Position numbers and translations under genes: made by a program
The notes under the pieces: generated by a model
Seen by the model: only the letters and a program-made list of their open reading frames with translations
Told to the model about the DNA's origin: nothing
Databases searched by the model: none
NCBI RefSeq assembly: GCF_001010285.1
Contig: NZ_CP011104.1
Coordinates: forward strand, 3,906,001-3,970,000
Direction: 5' to 3'
Length of the DNA: 64,000 nucleotides
Source of the DNA: Photorhabdus thracensis
Lineage (GTDB): Bacteria; Pseudomonadota; Gammaproteobacteria; Enterobacterales; Enterobacteriaceae
Shown: positions 38,312 through 47,004 of the stretch, in pieces
Layout: the number at the start of each line of letters is the position of its first letter
Position numbering within the stretch: position 1 is the first letter of the stretch

Positions 38312-39694
38312 ATGTCGCATAATACTGCAATTCCAATTGGCACCAACCAAACTGGTGCGAACAATCGTGTTCAACTCAGAAAAACACTGACCTTAGTTCA
38401 GGTGGTGATGATGGGGCTTGCTTATCTGCAACCTACGACCATCTTTGATACTTTCGGGATTGTTTCTGGTTTGACTGACGGTCATGTAGCAACATCTTAT
38501 GCTATCGCTTTGATCGCAATTCTGTTTACTGCTCTGAGCTACGGGAAATTGGTAAAACGTTTCCCTTCTGCCGGGTCTGCATACACTTATGCACAAAAAT
38601 CCATTAGCCCTCATGTTGGCTTTATGGTGGGTTGGTCATCGTTGCTGGACTATTTGTTCATGCCGATGATAAATATCTTGTTGGCGAAAATTTATCTCCA
38701 GGCCATTTTTCCTAGCGTAGATCCGTGGATCTTCGTTGTAGGTTTGACGTTACTAATGACCGTTTTTAACCTGCGTGGTATTAACGTTGTTGCTAATCTC
38801 AACACAGGTATTGTTATTGTTCAGGTTGCAGTGATGTTTGTATTCGTGGGCTTGTTGATCCACGGCGTATACAAGGGAGAAGGTGCAGGAACTTTATGGA
38901 GCGCAAGGCCATTTACTTCTGAGGATGCCCATTTAATCCCGATGATTACCGGGGCAACGATTTTGTGTTTTTCATTCCTTGGGTTTGATAGCATTAGCAC
39001 GTTATCCGAAGAGACGCCGAATGCAGGCAAGGTGATCCCGAAAGCGATCTTCCTGACGGCATTAATTGGCGGCATCATCTTTATTATGGTTTCTTATTTC
39101 TTACAGCTCTATTTTCCTGATATCTCTCGGTTCAAGAACCCGGATGAAGCTCAGCCAGAAATTATGTTATATGTAGCGGGTACTTTATTTCAGTCCATCA
39201 TTATGGTGTTCTCTTGTGTCACCGTTTTGGCTTCTGGTATGGCGGCTCACGCAGGTGTTTCCCGTTTGCTTTATGTTATGGGACGTGATGGTGTGTTTCC
39301 TGAGAAAGTATTCGGCTATGTGCATCCGAAATGGCGAACTCCGGCAATCAACGTATTGCTGGTCGGTCTTGTCGCGCTGTCTGCAATGACCTTTGATCTG
39401 GTTACTGCAACGGCTCTGATTAACTTTGGTGCGCTGATAGCATTCACCTTTGTAAACTTGTCGGTTATCTCTCAGTTCTATATTCGTGAACGTCGTAATC
39501 GTACACTGAAAGATACAGTCAACTTCCTGGTATTACCGGTGATTGGGGCTTGTACGGTTGGTGTGCTGTGGATGAATCTGGAACAAAGTTCTATGGAGTT
39601 AGGGCTGACTTGGGGAGCAATTGGTTTGATTTATATGGTATTCCTGACTCGTCGCTTTCGTCAGCCGATGCCTCAGTGTTCTGAAATGGTTTAA
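38312..39694 (+). CDS. plaP: PlaP-type putrescine importer
   Basis: 460 aa, APC superfamily with 12 helices. It aligns throughout with my memory of E. coli PlaP (YeeF): [21 protein letters not shown] start, [72 protein letters not shown]. It imports putrescine with protons. PuuP is the alternative. Ribosome site gggagg. The gene is near sbcB, as in E. coli. Confidence 0.87.
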   Translation: MSHNTAIPIGTNQTGANNRVQLRKTLTLVQVVMMGLAYLQPTTIFDTFGIVSGLTDGHVATSYAIALIAILFTALSYGKLVKRFPSAGSAYTYAQKSISPHVGFMVGWSSLLDYLFMPMINILLAKIYLQAIFPSVDPWIFVVGLTLLMTVFNLRGINVVANLNTGIVIVQVAVMFVFVGLLIHGVYKGEGAGTLWSARPFTSEDAHLIPMITGATILCFSFLGFDSISTLSEETPNAGKVIPKAIFLTALIGGIIFIMVSYFLQLYFPDISRFKNPDEAQPEIMLYVAGTLFQSIIMVFSCVTVLASGMAAHAGVSRLLYVMGRDGVFPEKVFGYVHPKWRTPAINVLLVGLVALSAMTFDLVTATALINFGALIAFTFVNLSVISQFYIRERRNRTLKDTVNFLVLPVIGACTVGVLWMNLEQSSMELGLTWGAIGLIYMVFLTRRFRQPMPQCSEMV

Positions 39695-39711
39695 TTCGGT
39701 TTGAAAAGAAT

Positions 39712-39743
39712 AACGGCGCTGAATTTAGCGCCGTTGTTTTTTT
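39712..39743 (+). terminator. Terminator of plaP
   Basis: Stem aacggcgct/agcgccgtt with loop gaattt, followed by gttttttt. Confidence 0.88.
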
Positions 39744-39888
39744 ATGTTTCCTATTGTTGTAATAATTCAGAATAAGAATCTTAGGAAAAAAAACAGCGAG
39801 GTAGTTTGCAGATAAGAAAAATTTCAACAGTAAATGGAGAAAAACAATCTATGCTCTGAGAGGCGATTAAATTATAGAGGAAGAGACT

Positions 39889-41604
39889 ATGAATGATGTA
39901 AAGACCTCTCAAAATCAACAATTCATCACTGCCCTGACTAATATTGTCGGTAAATCTCATATCCTGACGGCTCCCCATAAAACCGAACGTTATCGTAAAG
40001 GCTTTCGCTCTGGCCAAGGTGACGCTTTAGCTGTGGTATTTCCCGGTTCGCTGGTGGAACAGTGGCGTGTGTTTAAAGCCTGCGTTGAAGCGGATAAAAT
40101 CATCTTGATGCAAGCGGCCAACACTGGTTTGACCGAAGGCTCTACTCCAAATGGTAAGGATTACGACCGCGACATAGTGATCATTAGTACGTTGCGCATG
40201 AATAAAATACAGATCCTGAAACAGGGTAACCAAGTAGTCGCACTACCTGGCAGTACATTGTGGCAGCTTGAACGTGCTCTTAAACCACTGGGACGCGAGC
40301 CGCATTCCATTATCGGCTCTTCCTGTATTGGTGCTTCTGTGATTGGTGGTGTCTGTAATAACTCCGGCGGCTCTTTGGTTCATCGCGGGCCAGCTTATAC
40401 TGAAATGGCGTTGTACGGACGGGTTAATGAACGTGGTAAACCAGAATTGATTAATCATCTGGGTATCTATTTGGGAGAAACACCGGAAGAGATCCTCTCT
40501 TGTCTGGAAGAACAGCGTTACAGTGAGCAAGATGTAGAGTATGGTCAGCGTAAAGCGTCTGATTATGAGTATGCGCAACGAGTACGTGATATAGATGCTG
40601 ATACGCCATCGCGTTTTAATTCTGACGAACGTCGTCTGTTCGAAGCTTCAGGATGTGCAGGTAAATTAGCTGTGTTTGCGGTCCGGCTTGATACTTTCCC
40701 GGCAGAGCCTTTGTCTCAGGTATTTTATATTGGTACTAATCAAACTGACGTATTGACGGAATTGCGGCGCCATATATTAGCGAATTTTCGTCATTTACCG
40801 GTGGCGGGTGAATATATGCACCGGGATGTTTTCGATATTGCAGAAACTTACGGTAAAGATACGTTCATCATGATTGATAAGCTTGGTACTGATAAGATGC
40901 CAGCTTATTTTACTTTGAAAGGGAAAATGGACGCTATTTTCAATAGGATCCCATTTTTACCTGCCAATCTTATTGATCGAATTATGCAAGGGTTAAGCCG
41001 CTTACTTCCTCCCCACTTACCTAAGCGTTTGAAAGAATACCGTGCTCGATTTGAGCACCATTTGATATTAAAAATGTCTGGTGATGGGGTTGAGGAAGCC
41101 AGAAGTTGGCTGGAAAGTTATTTCAGCCGGGTAGAAGGGGATTTCTTTGCTTGTACACCGGATGAAGGCGCTAAAGCGTTCCTGCATCGTTTCTCCGCGG
41201 GTGGTTCTGCGATCCGTTATCAAGCAGTGCATAGTAACGAAGTGGAGAATATCCTTTCGCTTGATATTGCTTTACGCCGTAATGATCGTGAATGGTTTGA
41301 ACAATTACCACCGGAGTTTGATGATGTATTAGTGCACAAGCTTTATTGTGGACATTTTATGTGTCATGTGTTCCATCAGGATTACATTGTGAAGAAAGGC
41401 GTGGATGTCCATGCACTGAAAGAAAGAATGATGGAGCTGCTTGATAAACGAGGCGCAGAATATCCCGCAGAACATAATGTGGGTCATTTGTATCAGGCTA
41501 AACCTCAACTTAAGGCTTTTTACCGGATTGCCGATCCTACTAACACGCTCAACCCAGGAATTGGAAAAACATCCAAACTGAAAAATTGGAGCGGGGAATC
41601 TTAA
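39889..41604 (+). CDS. dld: Dld, respiratory D-lactate dehydrogenase
   Basis: 571 aa, the full length of the enteric FAD enzyme. FAD-binding segments are GLTEGSTPNGKDYDRDIVIIST at ~82-103 and IIGSSCIGASVIGGVCNNSGGSLVHRGPAY at ~143-172. The C-terminal membrane-binding and cap domains have GHLYQAKPQLKAFYRIADPTNTLNPGIGK. It oxidises D-lactate to pyruvate and passes electrons to quinone at the inner membrane. A single gene with a gaggaaga ribosome site. Confidence 0.94.
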   Translation: MNDVKTSQNQQFITALTNIVGKSHILTAPHKTERYRKGFRSGQGDALAVVFPGSLVEQWRVFKACVEADKIILMQAANTGLTEGSTPNGKDYDRDIVIISTLRMNKIQILKQGNQVVALPGSTLWQLERALKPLGREPHSIIGSSCIGASVIGGVCNNSGGSLVHRGPAYTEMALYGRVNERGKPELINHLGIYLGETPEEILSCLEEQRYSEQDVEYGQRKASDYEYAQRVRDIDADTPSRFNSDERRLFEASGCAGKLAVFAVRLDTFPAEPLSQVFYIGTNQTDVLTELRRHILANFRHLPVAGEYMHRDVFDIAETYGKDTFIMIDKLGTDKMPAYFTLKGKMDAIFNRIPFLPANLIDRIMQGLSRLLPPHLPKRLKEYRARFEHHLILKMSGDGVEEARSWLESYFSRVEGDFFACTPDEGAKAFLHRFSAGGSAIRYQAVHSNEVENILSLDIALRRNDREWFEQLPPEFDDVLVHKLYCGHFMCHVFHQDYIVKKGVDVHALKERMMELLDKRGAEYPAEHNVGHLYQAKPQLKAFYRIADPTNTLNPGIGKTSKLKNWSGES

Positions 41605-41687
41605 TGTTATATTCTCAGCATTTACAACGCTATGCTGATGCTAAGAAAGTTTAAATTTGTCAGGATGGATGAACATTATCTTGTTAG

Positions 41688-41715
41688 AAAGAAAGGCGAG
41701 TATATATAACTCGCC
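41688..41715 (-). terminator. Terminator of sbcB (minus strand)
   Basis: Stem ggcgagt/actcgcc. On the minus strand it is followed by TTTCTTTCT. It lies between convergent dld and sbcB. Confidence 0.6.
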
Positions 41716-41743
41716 ATTCTGTGCTTGTCCGCTATTCACCTAA

Positions 41744-43174
41744 TTATCCAGCCAGTTTCGCTGCATATTCCATTAGTGCTTTAAGTTGACGGCATTTTTC
41801 GTCGTTGCCTTGGTGTTCAATAAAGAGTTGTTCAATGATAAAGATATATTCACTGAGCTTGTCCTGAGTTAATACATCTTGGCGATGACGCAACCAGCTT
41901 TGTTGTTCATCGTAAGTCAGAGTTGCAGGGTAGTTTCTGGCTCGATAACGTAATAACAGCTTTTTAATCCGCGGATCCTGAAAAGTCAGATCCAACGCAG
42001 GCAAATTCTGAGGTAATGTTTCACGGATAATATTCATCGCTGTTTTATCTGCATCACTAAAGAAGCCATTATACAGTTGAGCGTCAACATCATCTGATTC
42101 AGGGAAAGGTTCGGCCTCAGCAAAGAGTTCTACAACTTTTTCTCTGATTTGTGGATTATTTCGCAGAATCGTCAGATTTCTCTCACAATGACTACGATCC
42201 AAACCAAGACGTTCAGCATCTTCTGTACGCAAAGTATTATCAGGGGCGATTATCGGACACTTATTAATATGAATCAGTTTGATGGGGGCTGGTGGTTGAT
42301 CGGGCAGCAATTCATCATGGCGGGTATATAGGCGTTCACGCAAAGCATCGGCATCTAATTCCAGCAAGGGTGAAATATCTCCCGCCAAATCGCACATGAT
42401 AACGGCATTCTGGTTTATTGGGTGCCATGCGAGAGGCGCAACCAGGCTGATATTACTACGGGCAGCGCCAAACATACCGGAAACATGAACCAAGGGTTTC
42501 ATTTGAGGAATATCAATGAGATTGCTGACTTTCTGCTTATTTCTTAACTGAAAGAAATAATTGAACATTTTAGGTTGAGCTTCTTTAAGCAATTTTGCGA
42601 TTGCAATCGTGGCGTAAACATCGGACATTGCATCGTGGGCATGTGAATGTTCAACGCCGTTTGCCTTCGTCAGATGCTCCAGTTTAAAGCTGGGCAGACC
42701 ATCCTCATTCTCCGGCCAAATAATACCTTCAGGCCGCAGGGCATAACAGGCGCGTAATACATCAAGTAAATCCCAACGGGAATTGCTTTTTTGCCAGCTA
42801 TAAGCGTAGGGATCATAAAAATTGCGGTAAAAAATATTCCGGCTAACTTCATCATCAAACCGGATATTGTTATAACCGAGAATACAGCTATTCGGCACAC
42901 TGAACGCATTATGGATTTGGCGGGCAAATTCCGCTTCGTTGACGCCTTTTTCCAAGGCAATCTGAGGCGTAATTCCCGTGATCATGACCGCTTCTGGCTG
43001 AGGGAGATAATCATCAGCAGGTGAACAGTAAATAACTAATGGTTCTTCAATAATCTTGAAATCCATATCAGTGCGGACACCGGCAAACTGAGCGGGTCTG
43101 TCTAATGCTGGGTGTTTACCGAAAGTTTCGTAGTCGTGAATGTAGAAAGTGGGTTGTTCGCTGCTGTTTTTCAC
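41744..43174 (-). CDS. sbcB: Exonuclease I
   Basis: 476 aa. DEDDh exonuclease motifs are TFYIHDYETFG (~9-19), LGYNNIRFDDEV (~98-109) and EHSHAHDAMSDVYATIAIA (~176-194), with the SH3-like and helical C-terminal domains as in the E. coli enzyme. It degrades single-stranded DNA 3' to 5', works with SSB and takes part in mismatch repair and recombination. It borders the second accessory island. Confidence 0.95.
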   Translation of the reverse strand: MKNSSEQPTFYIHDYETFGKHPALDRPAQFAGVRTDMDFKIIEEPLVIYCSPADDYLPQPEAVMITGITPQIALEKGVNEAEFARQIHNAFSVPNSCILGYNNIRFDDEVSRNIFYRNFYDPYAYSWQKSNSRWDLLDVLRACYALRPEGIIWPENEDGLPSFKLEHLTKANGVEHSHAHDAMSDVYATIAIAKLLKEAQPKMFNYFFQLRNKQKVSNLIDIPQMKPLVHVSGMFGAARSNISLVAPLAWHPINQNAVIMCDLAGDISPLLELDADALRERLYTRHDELLPDQPPAPIKLIHINKCPIIAPDNTLRTEDAERLGLDRSHCERNLTILRNNPQIREKVVELFAEAEPFPESDDVDAQLYNGFFSDADKTAMNIIRETLPQNLPALDLTFQDPRIKKLLLRYRARNYPATLTYDEQQSWLRHRQDVLTQDKLSEYIFIIEQLFIEHQGNDEKCRQLKALMEYAAKLAG

Positions 43175-43466
43175 TGTTGTTCAATGTCCAAGGTTATTAA
43201 TTATTTGTTTTTTCTGCTTTTTAGATAAGAAATTATATTTTGTCCAAATAATGTGGGTAGCCGTTACTTACTATCTTAGAGAATCCATGCAATTGCAATA
43301 TCATATCCATATCTTCCTACTTTCTGCGCCACAATGGGATGTCAGTTATTAACATTTTTGGGGCTTGGAATAAATGGTTGTATGTTTTTAGACCATTTAT
43401 CCTTGACAATATTGATCTGCCTACTGCAATATGCATTGAAGTATTGAAAAGATAAATGAGGTGAAT

Positions 43467-44014
43467 ATGTCAAATTTAATTTATTTAACAGTTAAAGGTC
43501 AAAACCAAGGGTTAATTTCTGCTGGTTGTGGCAGAAGAGACTCAATAGGTATCAAAGCGCAAAATGGGCACGAGGATAAGATCTTCATCTATAGCCTGCA
43601 ACACCTTATGACTCGCAAACAAAATGTTTCACATCATCCGGTAATTATCACTAAACCTATTGATAAAGCTTCTCCTTTATTAGCAAAAAGCTTGGATGAT
43701 AACGAAAGGTTAGGGGGAGCCTTGGTACTTTTTTTGGTACAAAATGGTTCACAAAACTTGGAGGATCTGCAACATTTACTGCGACCTTGGGGGTTGGGGC
43801 GTCAGTATCTAGGGCGATATATACTTCTAGGGGGTTAGCTCAAACAAATCCAGCCTTATATATGCAGTTAAGGCGAGAGGGTAACTTAGATTTACTCTAT
43901 TTTTTGGTTGAGAGTAAAATGGCTCCATATGTTAGAGCATTGGAAGTGTATGACGAAAATCGAGGTTTATTTAATGAAGTCTTTGATGAATTCTCCACAG
44001 GACTAGATAAATGA
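43467..44014 (+). pseudogene. Broken Hcp-effector fusion (type VI secretion)
   Basis: The ATG at 43467 with gaggtg upstream begins an Hcp-type protein (MSNLIYLTVKGQNQGLISAGC, then NGHEDKIFIYSLQHLMTRKQNV and KPIDKASPLLAKSLDDNE), but only ~84 residues, half an Hcp, remain. At about 43705 the coding signal moves to another frame. That frame reads KVRGSLGTFFGTKWFTKLGGSATFTATLGVG and continues for ~100 codons to a stop at 44014, overlapping the next ATG. The second part would be the C-terminal end of a toxin domain, with a small-residue stretch that could enter membranes. A deletion plus frameshift explains the join. Hcp proteins carry fused effectors through the T6SS tube; no other T6SS gene is near. 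Confidence 0.68.
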
Positions 44015-44101
44015 AGATAGTCAGAATATTGATGAATACTGTAGTGCATATAGTGCAGGCGGTAATTGGAACTCTGTGTGTATTTTCAGTCATGGGCTTA
44101 G

Positions 44102-44224
44102 TACTACAGCCGTAGATACCAGAAAGTTGCATTTTCCTTGATGCTCACAACTCTGAGAAACCGCATGAATTAAGCTTTTCTATGAGTGTCTTTTCTGTTG
44201 AAAAAAGTAAGTACGGCTGTAGTA
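44102..44224. mobile_element. MITE-like element with perfect 13-bp terminal repeats
   Basis: 123 bp from TACTACAGCCGTA to TACGGCTGTAGTA, exact inverted repeats, with TTA on the left (44098-44100, one extra g) and TTA on the right (44225-44227). It contains no gene. It interrupts the immunity gene at the same target as the IS next to it. Confidence 0.75.
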
Positions 44225-44227
44225 TTA

Positions 44228-45109
44228 GAGCCTATCCCAATAGGGTTTTGTTCCAAACTATAATCCCGCACGCAAAATGTAACATAGCTTCATAGTTTTC
44301 GACCTTCTTTTCCCATCGGATCAGTATCCGGCGAAAGCGATTCATCCAGCTATGCGTCCTCTCGACAACCCATCTTTGAGCTTTAAAGTCCGTATTCTGG
44401 CAGGCATCTGATTCTTCCTTGCGAGACTGGATGTGCGGCTCGTAGTGCCGACTCTGTAGATAGCCTCTCAGCCATTCAGCATCATATCCCTTATCCAGAC
44501 ACAGCCTGACCTTTTTACCGGGCTTGCCTGTCTGAAGTGCATCAAGCGTATCTGCAACCAATTTGATATCGTGCGTGTTTGCCGCGGCAACAACGAGTGA
44601 AAGAGGAAGCCCGTTAGCCTCGGTCATGAGACTGCGTTTTACGCCTTGTTTCCCCCGGTCCGTGGGGTTACGACCTGTTTTTTTGTCCCCGCTAAAGGGG
44701 ATTTGGTCATGCAGCCATCCAGTGATAACCACGACCAGTCGATGATCGCGAGATGCTTGCAGGCCAGTAAACCGTTTTGCCAGAAGCGTTCAAAAACGCC
44801 GGCGTCACGCCATTCCTGAAAACGACGGTGAGCCGAACTTGACGAGCATATTCCTGTTGCATTCAGGGCGTTCCATTGGCAGCCCGTTCTGAGCACAAAG
44901 AAGATGGCATCCATAGTGGCGCGGTTATCAACACGTTTACGATGTGTGCCCAGCGGATGCTGAGTTTTATGTTCGGGAATAAGTGGCGCCATTTTTCCCC
45001 AAAGTTCATCACTGAGCCGCCATTTGTTGTTTGCCATACTCTCTATACCTTCAGAAATTATCCGTTCTAGAATATTATACAATATGACAATTCCTTTTGG
45101 GATAGGCTC
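44228..45109 (-). mobile_element. IS5-family (IS427-like) insertion sequence
   Basis: 882 bp bounded by perfect 13-bp inverted repeats GAGCCTATCCCAA and flanked by TTA on both sides (44225-44227 and 45110-45112), the short target repeat usual for this group. Two overlapping frames on the minus strand encode the transposase. Confidence 0.88.
44232..45037 (-). CDS. IS5-family transposase, two frames joined by frameshift
   Basis: The first frame starts at MANNKWRLSDELWGKMAPLIP (45037) and reaches ~44639. It carries the N-terminal helix-turn-helix region and the start of the DDE fold (LAIIDWSWLSLDG). The second frame, 44732-44232, carries TDRGKQGVKRSLM, LCLDKGYDAEWLRGYL and the final RWVVERTHSWMNRFRR with the catalytic Glu. 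The overlap of ~90 nt between frames is typical of IS427-group elements that make one protein by ribosomal frameshifting, so the element may be active. Confidence 0.82.
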
Positions 45110-45324
45110 TTAGTCTATTTTACACTGATGTCAACGTTGGAGAATCGATATCAGTATGCGATAGTTGCAGGTACATGCTTGGCGTTTTCTGTTTTTTTTT
45201 ACTACATCACAGAAAAAATAAAAGAAAAATGTAGATTATTTCATTAGGTTCTGATTTATATATAAAGTATATTTTGGCGTTTATCCTATATAAGAATTAT
45301 ATGATTTTTTATTAGGTTAAAATA

Positions 45325-45463
45325 CGGCCTTATATATGAAGTTAAGGCAAGAAAGTAGCTTTTTTTGATTGGGAGTAAAATTAAGCCATATATCAGGGCA
45401 TTGTAATAGGATGGAGAAAATTGAGACTTATTTAGTGAATTCTCTGTAGGATTAGACAAATGA
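45325..45463 (+). pseudogene. Decayed second copy of the effector C-terminus
   Basis: The DNA ccttatatatgaagttaaggc, gggagtaaaattaagccatat and ggattagacaaatga aligns in order with the end of the effector at 43852-44014, with indels and stops. It lies directly before the intact immunity gene, showing that the effector-immunity unit was duplicated in tandem. Confidence 0.7.
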
Positions 45464-45690
45464 TCATGAAAATAATAAGTATATTGATGAAAATCGTGAT
45501 GCATATAATTCAAGGGATAATTGGTGCAGTGAGTGTATTTTCAGTCATGGGCTTAGTTTATTTTACCTTGATGTCAACATCAGAAAATCGATATCAATAT
45601 GCGATAGTTTCAGGTACATGCTTGGCGCTTTCTGCTTTTTTTTACTATATAACAGAAAAAATAAAAGAAAAATGTAGATTATTTCAGTAA
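45460..45690 (+). CDS. Intact immunity-type small membrane protein
   Basis: 76 aa with two predicted membrane helices (residues ~9-36 and ~46-64) and a basic end KIKEKCRLFQ. The start overlaps the stop of the decayed effector copy, as in the first unit. It is ~80% like the product of the interrupted gene at 44011. It is inferred to protect the cell from the toxin end of the Hcp effector family. No known family was recognised by name; a holin-like or other small membrane role is possible. Confidence 0.6.
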   Translation: MIMKIISILMKIVMHIIQGIIGAVSVFSVMGLVYFTLMSTSENRYQYAIVSGTCLALSAFFYYITEKIKEKCRLFQ

Positions 45691-45892
45691 GTTTTAATAA
45701 GGATATAAGCGATAGAAATATTGGGGGATATTATTACCTACTATCTTATATCAGGTCAGATCTTTTACCAACTAATTACAAATGGATTCATCAGTAAATA
45801 AAATATTAAACAGAATAAACTGATATGCAGTACCTTGGTAATTTCCAAGGCACTAAAATAGAAGGATGTAAGCTATTGTTATATCTGGTTTT

Positions 45893-46126
45893 TTAAGGGT
45901 AATTAATTTCTTGAAAATGCTCATTAATACGCTCAAGATATTGATCTTTTAAACCAGTCTCATATTGGATTCTTTCAAGCAAATTTTCTCTATTGACACT
46001 ATAGAATGGCCTAATAGAAATCCCGTTATTGGGATGGGTTATTTTTATAATCGGAATTTTTGTTCTACGGGCGTAGCCATAAGAGATTTCGTAACCATCT
46101 AAATCAAAAGGGATTTTTTTCATCAC
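45893..46126 (-). CDS. Small unrecognised protein
   Basis: 77 aa (MMKKIPFDLDGYEISYGYARRTKIPIIKITHPNNGISIRPFYSVNRENLLERIQYETG...). A mixed composition, no signal peptide or membrane segment, and an aggttaggtg ribosome site support it as a gene. It lies in the effector island and points towards the immunity gene. It could be another immunity or antitoxin protein, but nothing in the sequence shows this. Confidence 0.5.
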   Translation of the reverse strand: MMKKIPFDLDGYEISYGYARRTKIPIIKITHPNNGISIRPFYSVNRENLLERIQYETGLKDQYLERINEHFQEINYP

Positions 46127-46250
46127 CTAACCTAGTCTAATGTTCGTCATATTTTCGTCAATTTTAATACTGTTTCAGTAATAAGAAATTTTTTATTTTC
46201 TTATTAAGATGAGTATCACAAATATAGTCATTTCTGAGGTATATTTAAAT

Positions 46251-46410
46251 AATAAACTAATAAACTAATAAACTAATAAACTAATAAACTAATAAACTAA
46301 TAAACTAATAAACTAATAAACTAATAAACTAATAAACTAATAAACTAATAAACTAATAAACTAATAAACTAATAAACTAATAAACTAATAAACTAATAAA
46401 CTAATAAACT
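46251..46410. repeat. Twenty perfect tandem copies of an 8-bp unit
   Basis: AATAAACT repeated exactly 20 times without a mismatch over 160 bp, entered from aaat and left with aataataatt. It is intergenic, 124 bp upstream of the small gene at 45893-46126 (minus strand). There are no spacers, so it is not a CRISPR array. Such perfect arrays usually vary in copy number between strains. Confidence 0.97.
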
Positions 46411-46970
46411 AATAATAATTCCTGTTATTGTTGCATGTTTTTATTAAAGTTAATTTTCTGGAAATTACATTTATTGTGATGGTTTAGGTTATACAAGATA
46501 TTTATTATCTAAGGTGTTAATAGTGTTACATGTAATTAATTTCTTTTGTTTTATTGTTTTTTTTGATAATTAATTCAGTGTTTCTATTTTCAGGTAAAAT
46601 AAGATTGATTTTATAGTTTTCCATTTAATTTTCCTAAAATAGGATAAGAATGATTATCACATATAAGTCTTTTATCTGATAGAGATATAATTCCGTTTTT
46701 AGGCCATTGTAGCGATTATAATGCTTAACAAACATCGAGCTTCGGATCTAACTGTGGTAAGAAATTGAAGAGGGCAGGGAAGAAAAAACGTGTGTTTCTA
46801 CCCGTGAAAGATTGACTATTTGTTATTCATCTATATTGATCTGTTGTTTTCGACTAATCAGCTTGCTAAATTTTTCAGCGGAGAATACGAAGCTAACCGG
46901 TTGCTGTAATCAATTAAAATCAATAAAGAACGGAAACTGACTTGTCTATTAATGGCTTTAGCAATTGCCC
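46411..46970. other. Gap between the octamer array and the IS605-type element
   Basis: About 560 bp, AT-rich, no gene. The right end may include the outer tip of the IS605-type element, which I could not place to the base. Confidence 0.4.
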
Positions 46971-47004
46971 CGTAAACCGTCGCCCAATCGGGCGGCGATA
47001 TAAG

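Larger units (their letters stand above)
44011..45247 (+). pseudogene. Immunity-type membrane protein gene split by nested insertions
   Basis: ATG at 44011 overlaps the effector stop (ATGA). Codons 1-30 (to 44100, ...VFSVMGL) and codons 31-74 from 45113 (VYFTLMSTLENRYQYAI...KCRLFH, stop at 45247) join perfectly if 44101-45112 is removed. The joined product is 74 aa with two membrane helices and a basic tail, and is ~80% like the intact paralogue at 45460. The interruption consists of a small inverted-repeat element and an IS5-family element, with TTA at each junction. Confidence 0.75.

Noticed and set aside
38107..38322. 71-codon frame ending inside plaP
   Set aside because: No protein-like features; the DNA is better explained as a structured leader, although a short peptide at its start remains possible.
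44228..45109. Frameshift in the IS5-family transposase as a sign of decay
   Set aside because: Overlapping frames are the normal state in this group, and both terminal repeats are perfect.
46251..46410. Possible CRISPR array
   Set aside because: Units are contiguous 8-mers without spacers and no cas gene is near; it is a simple tandem repeat.
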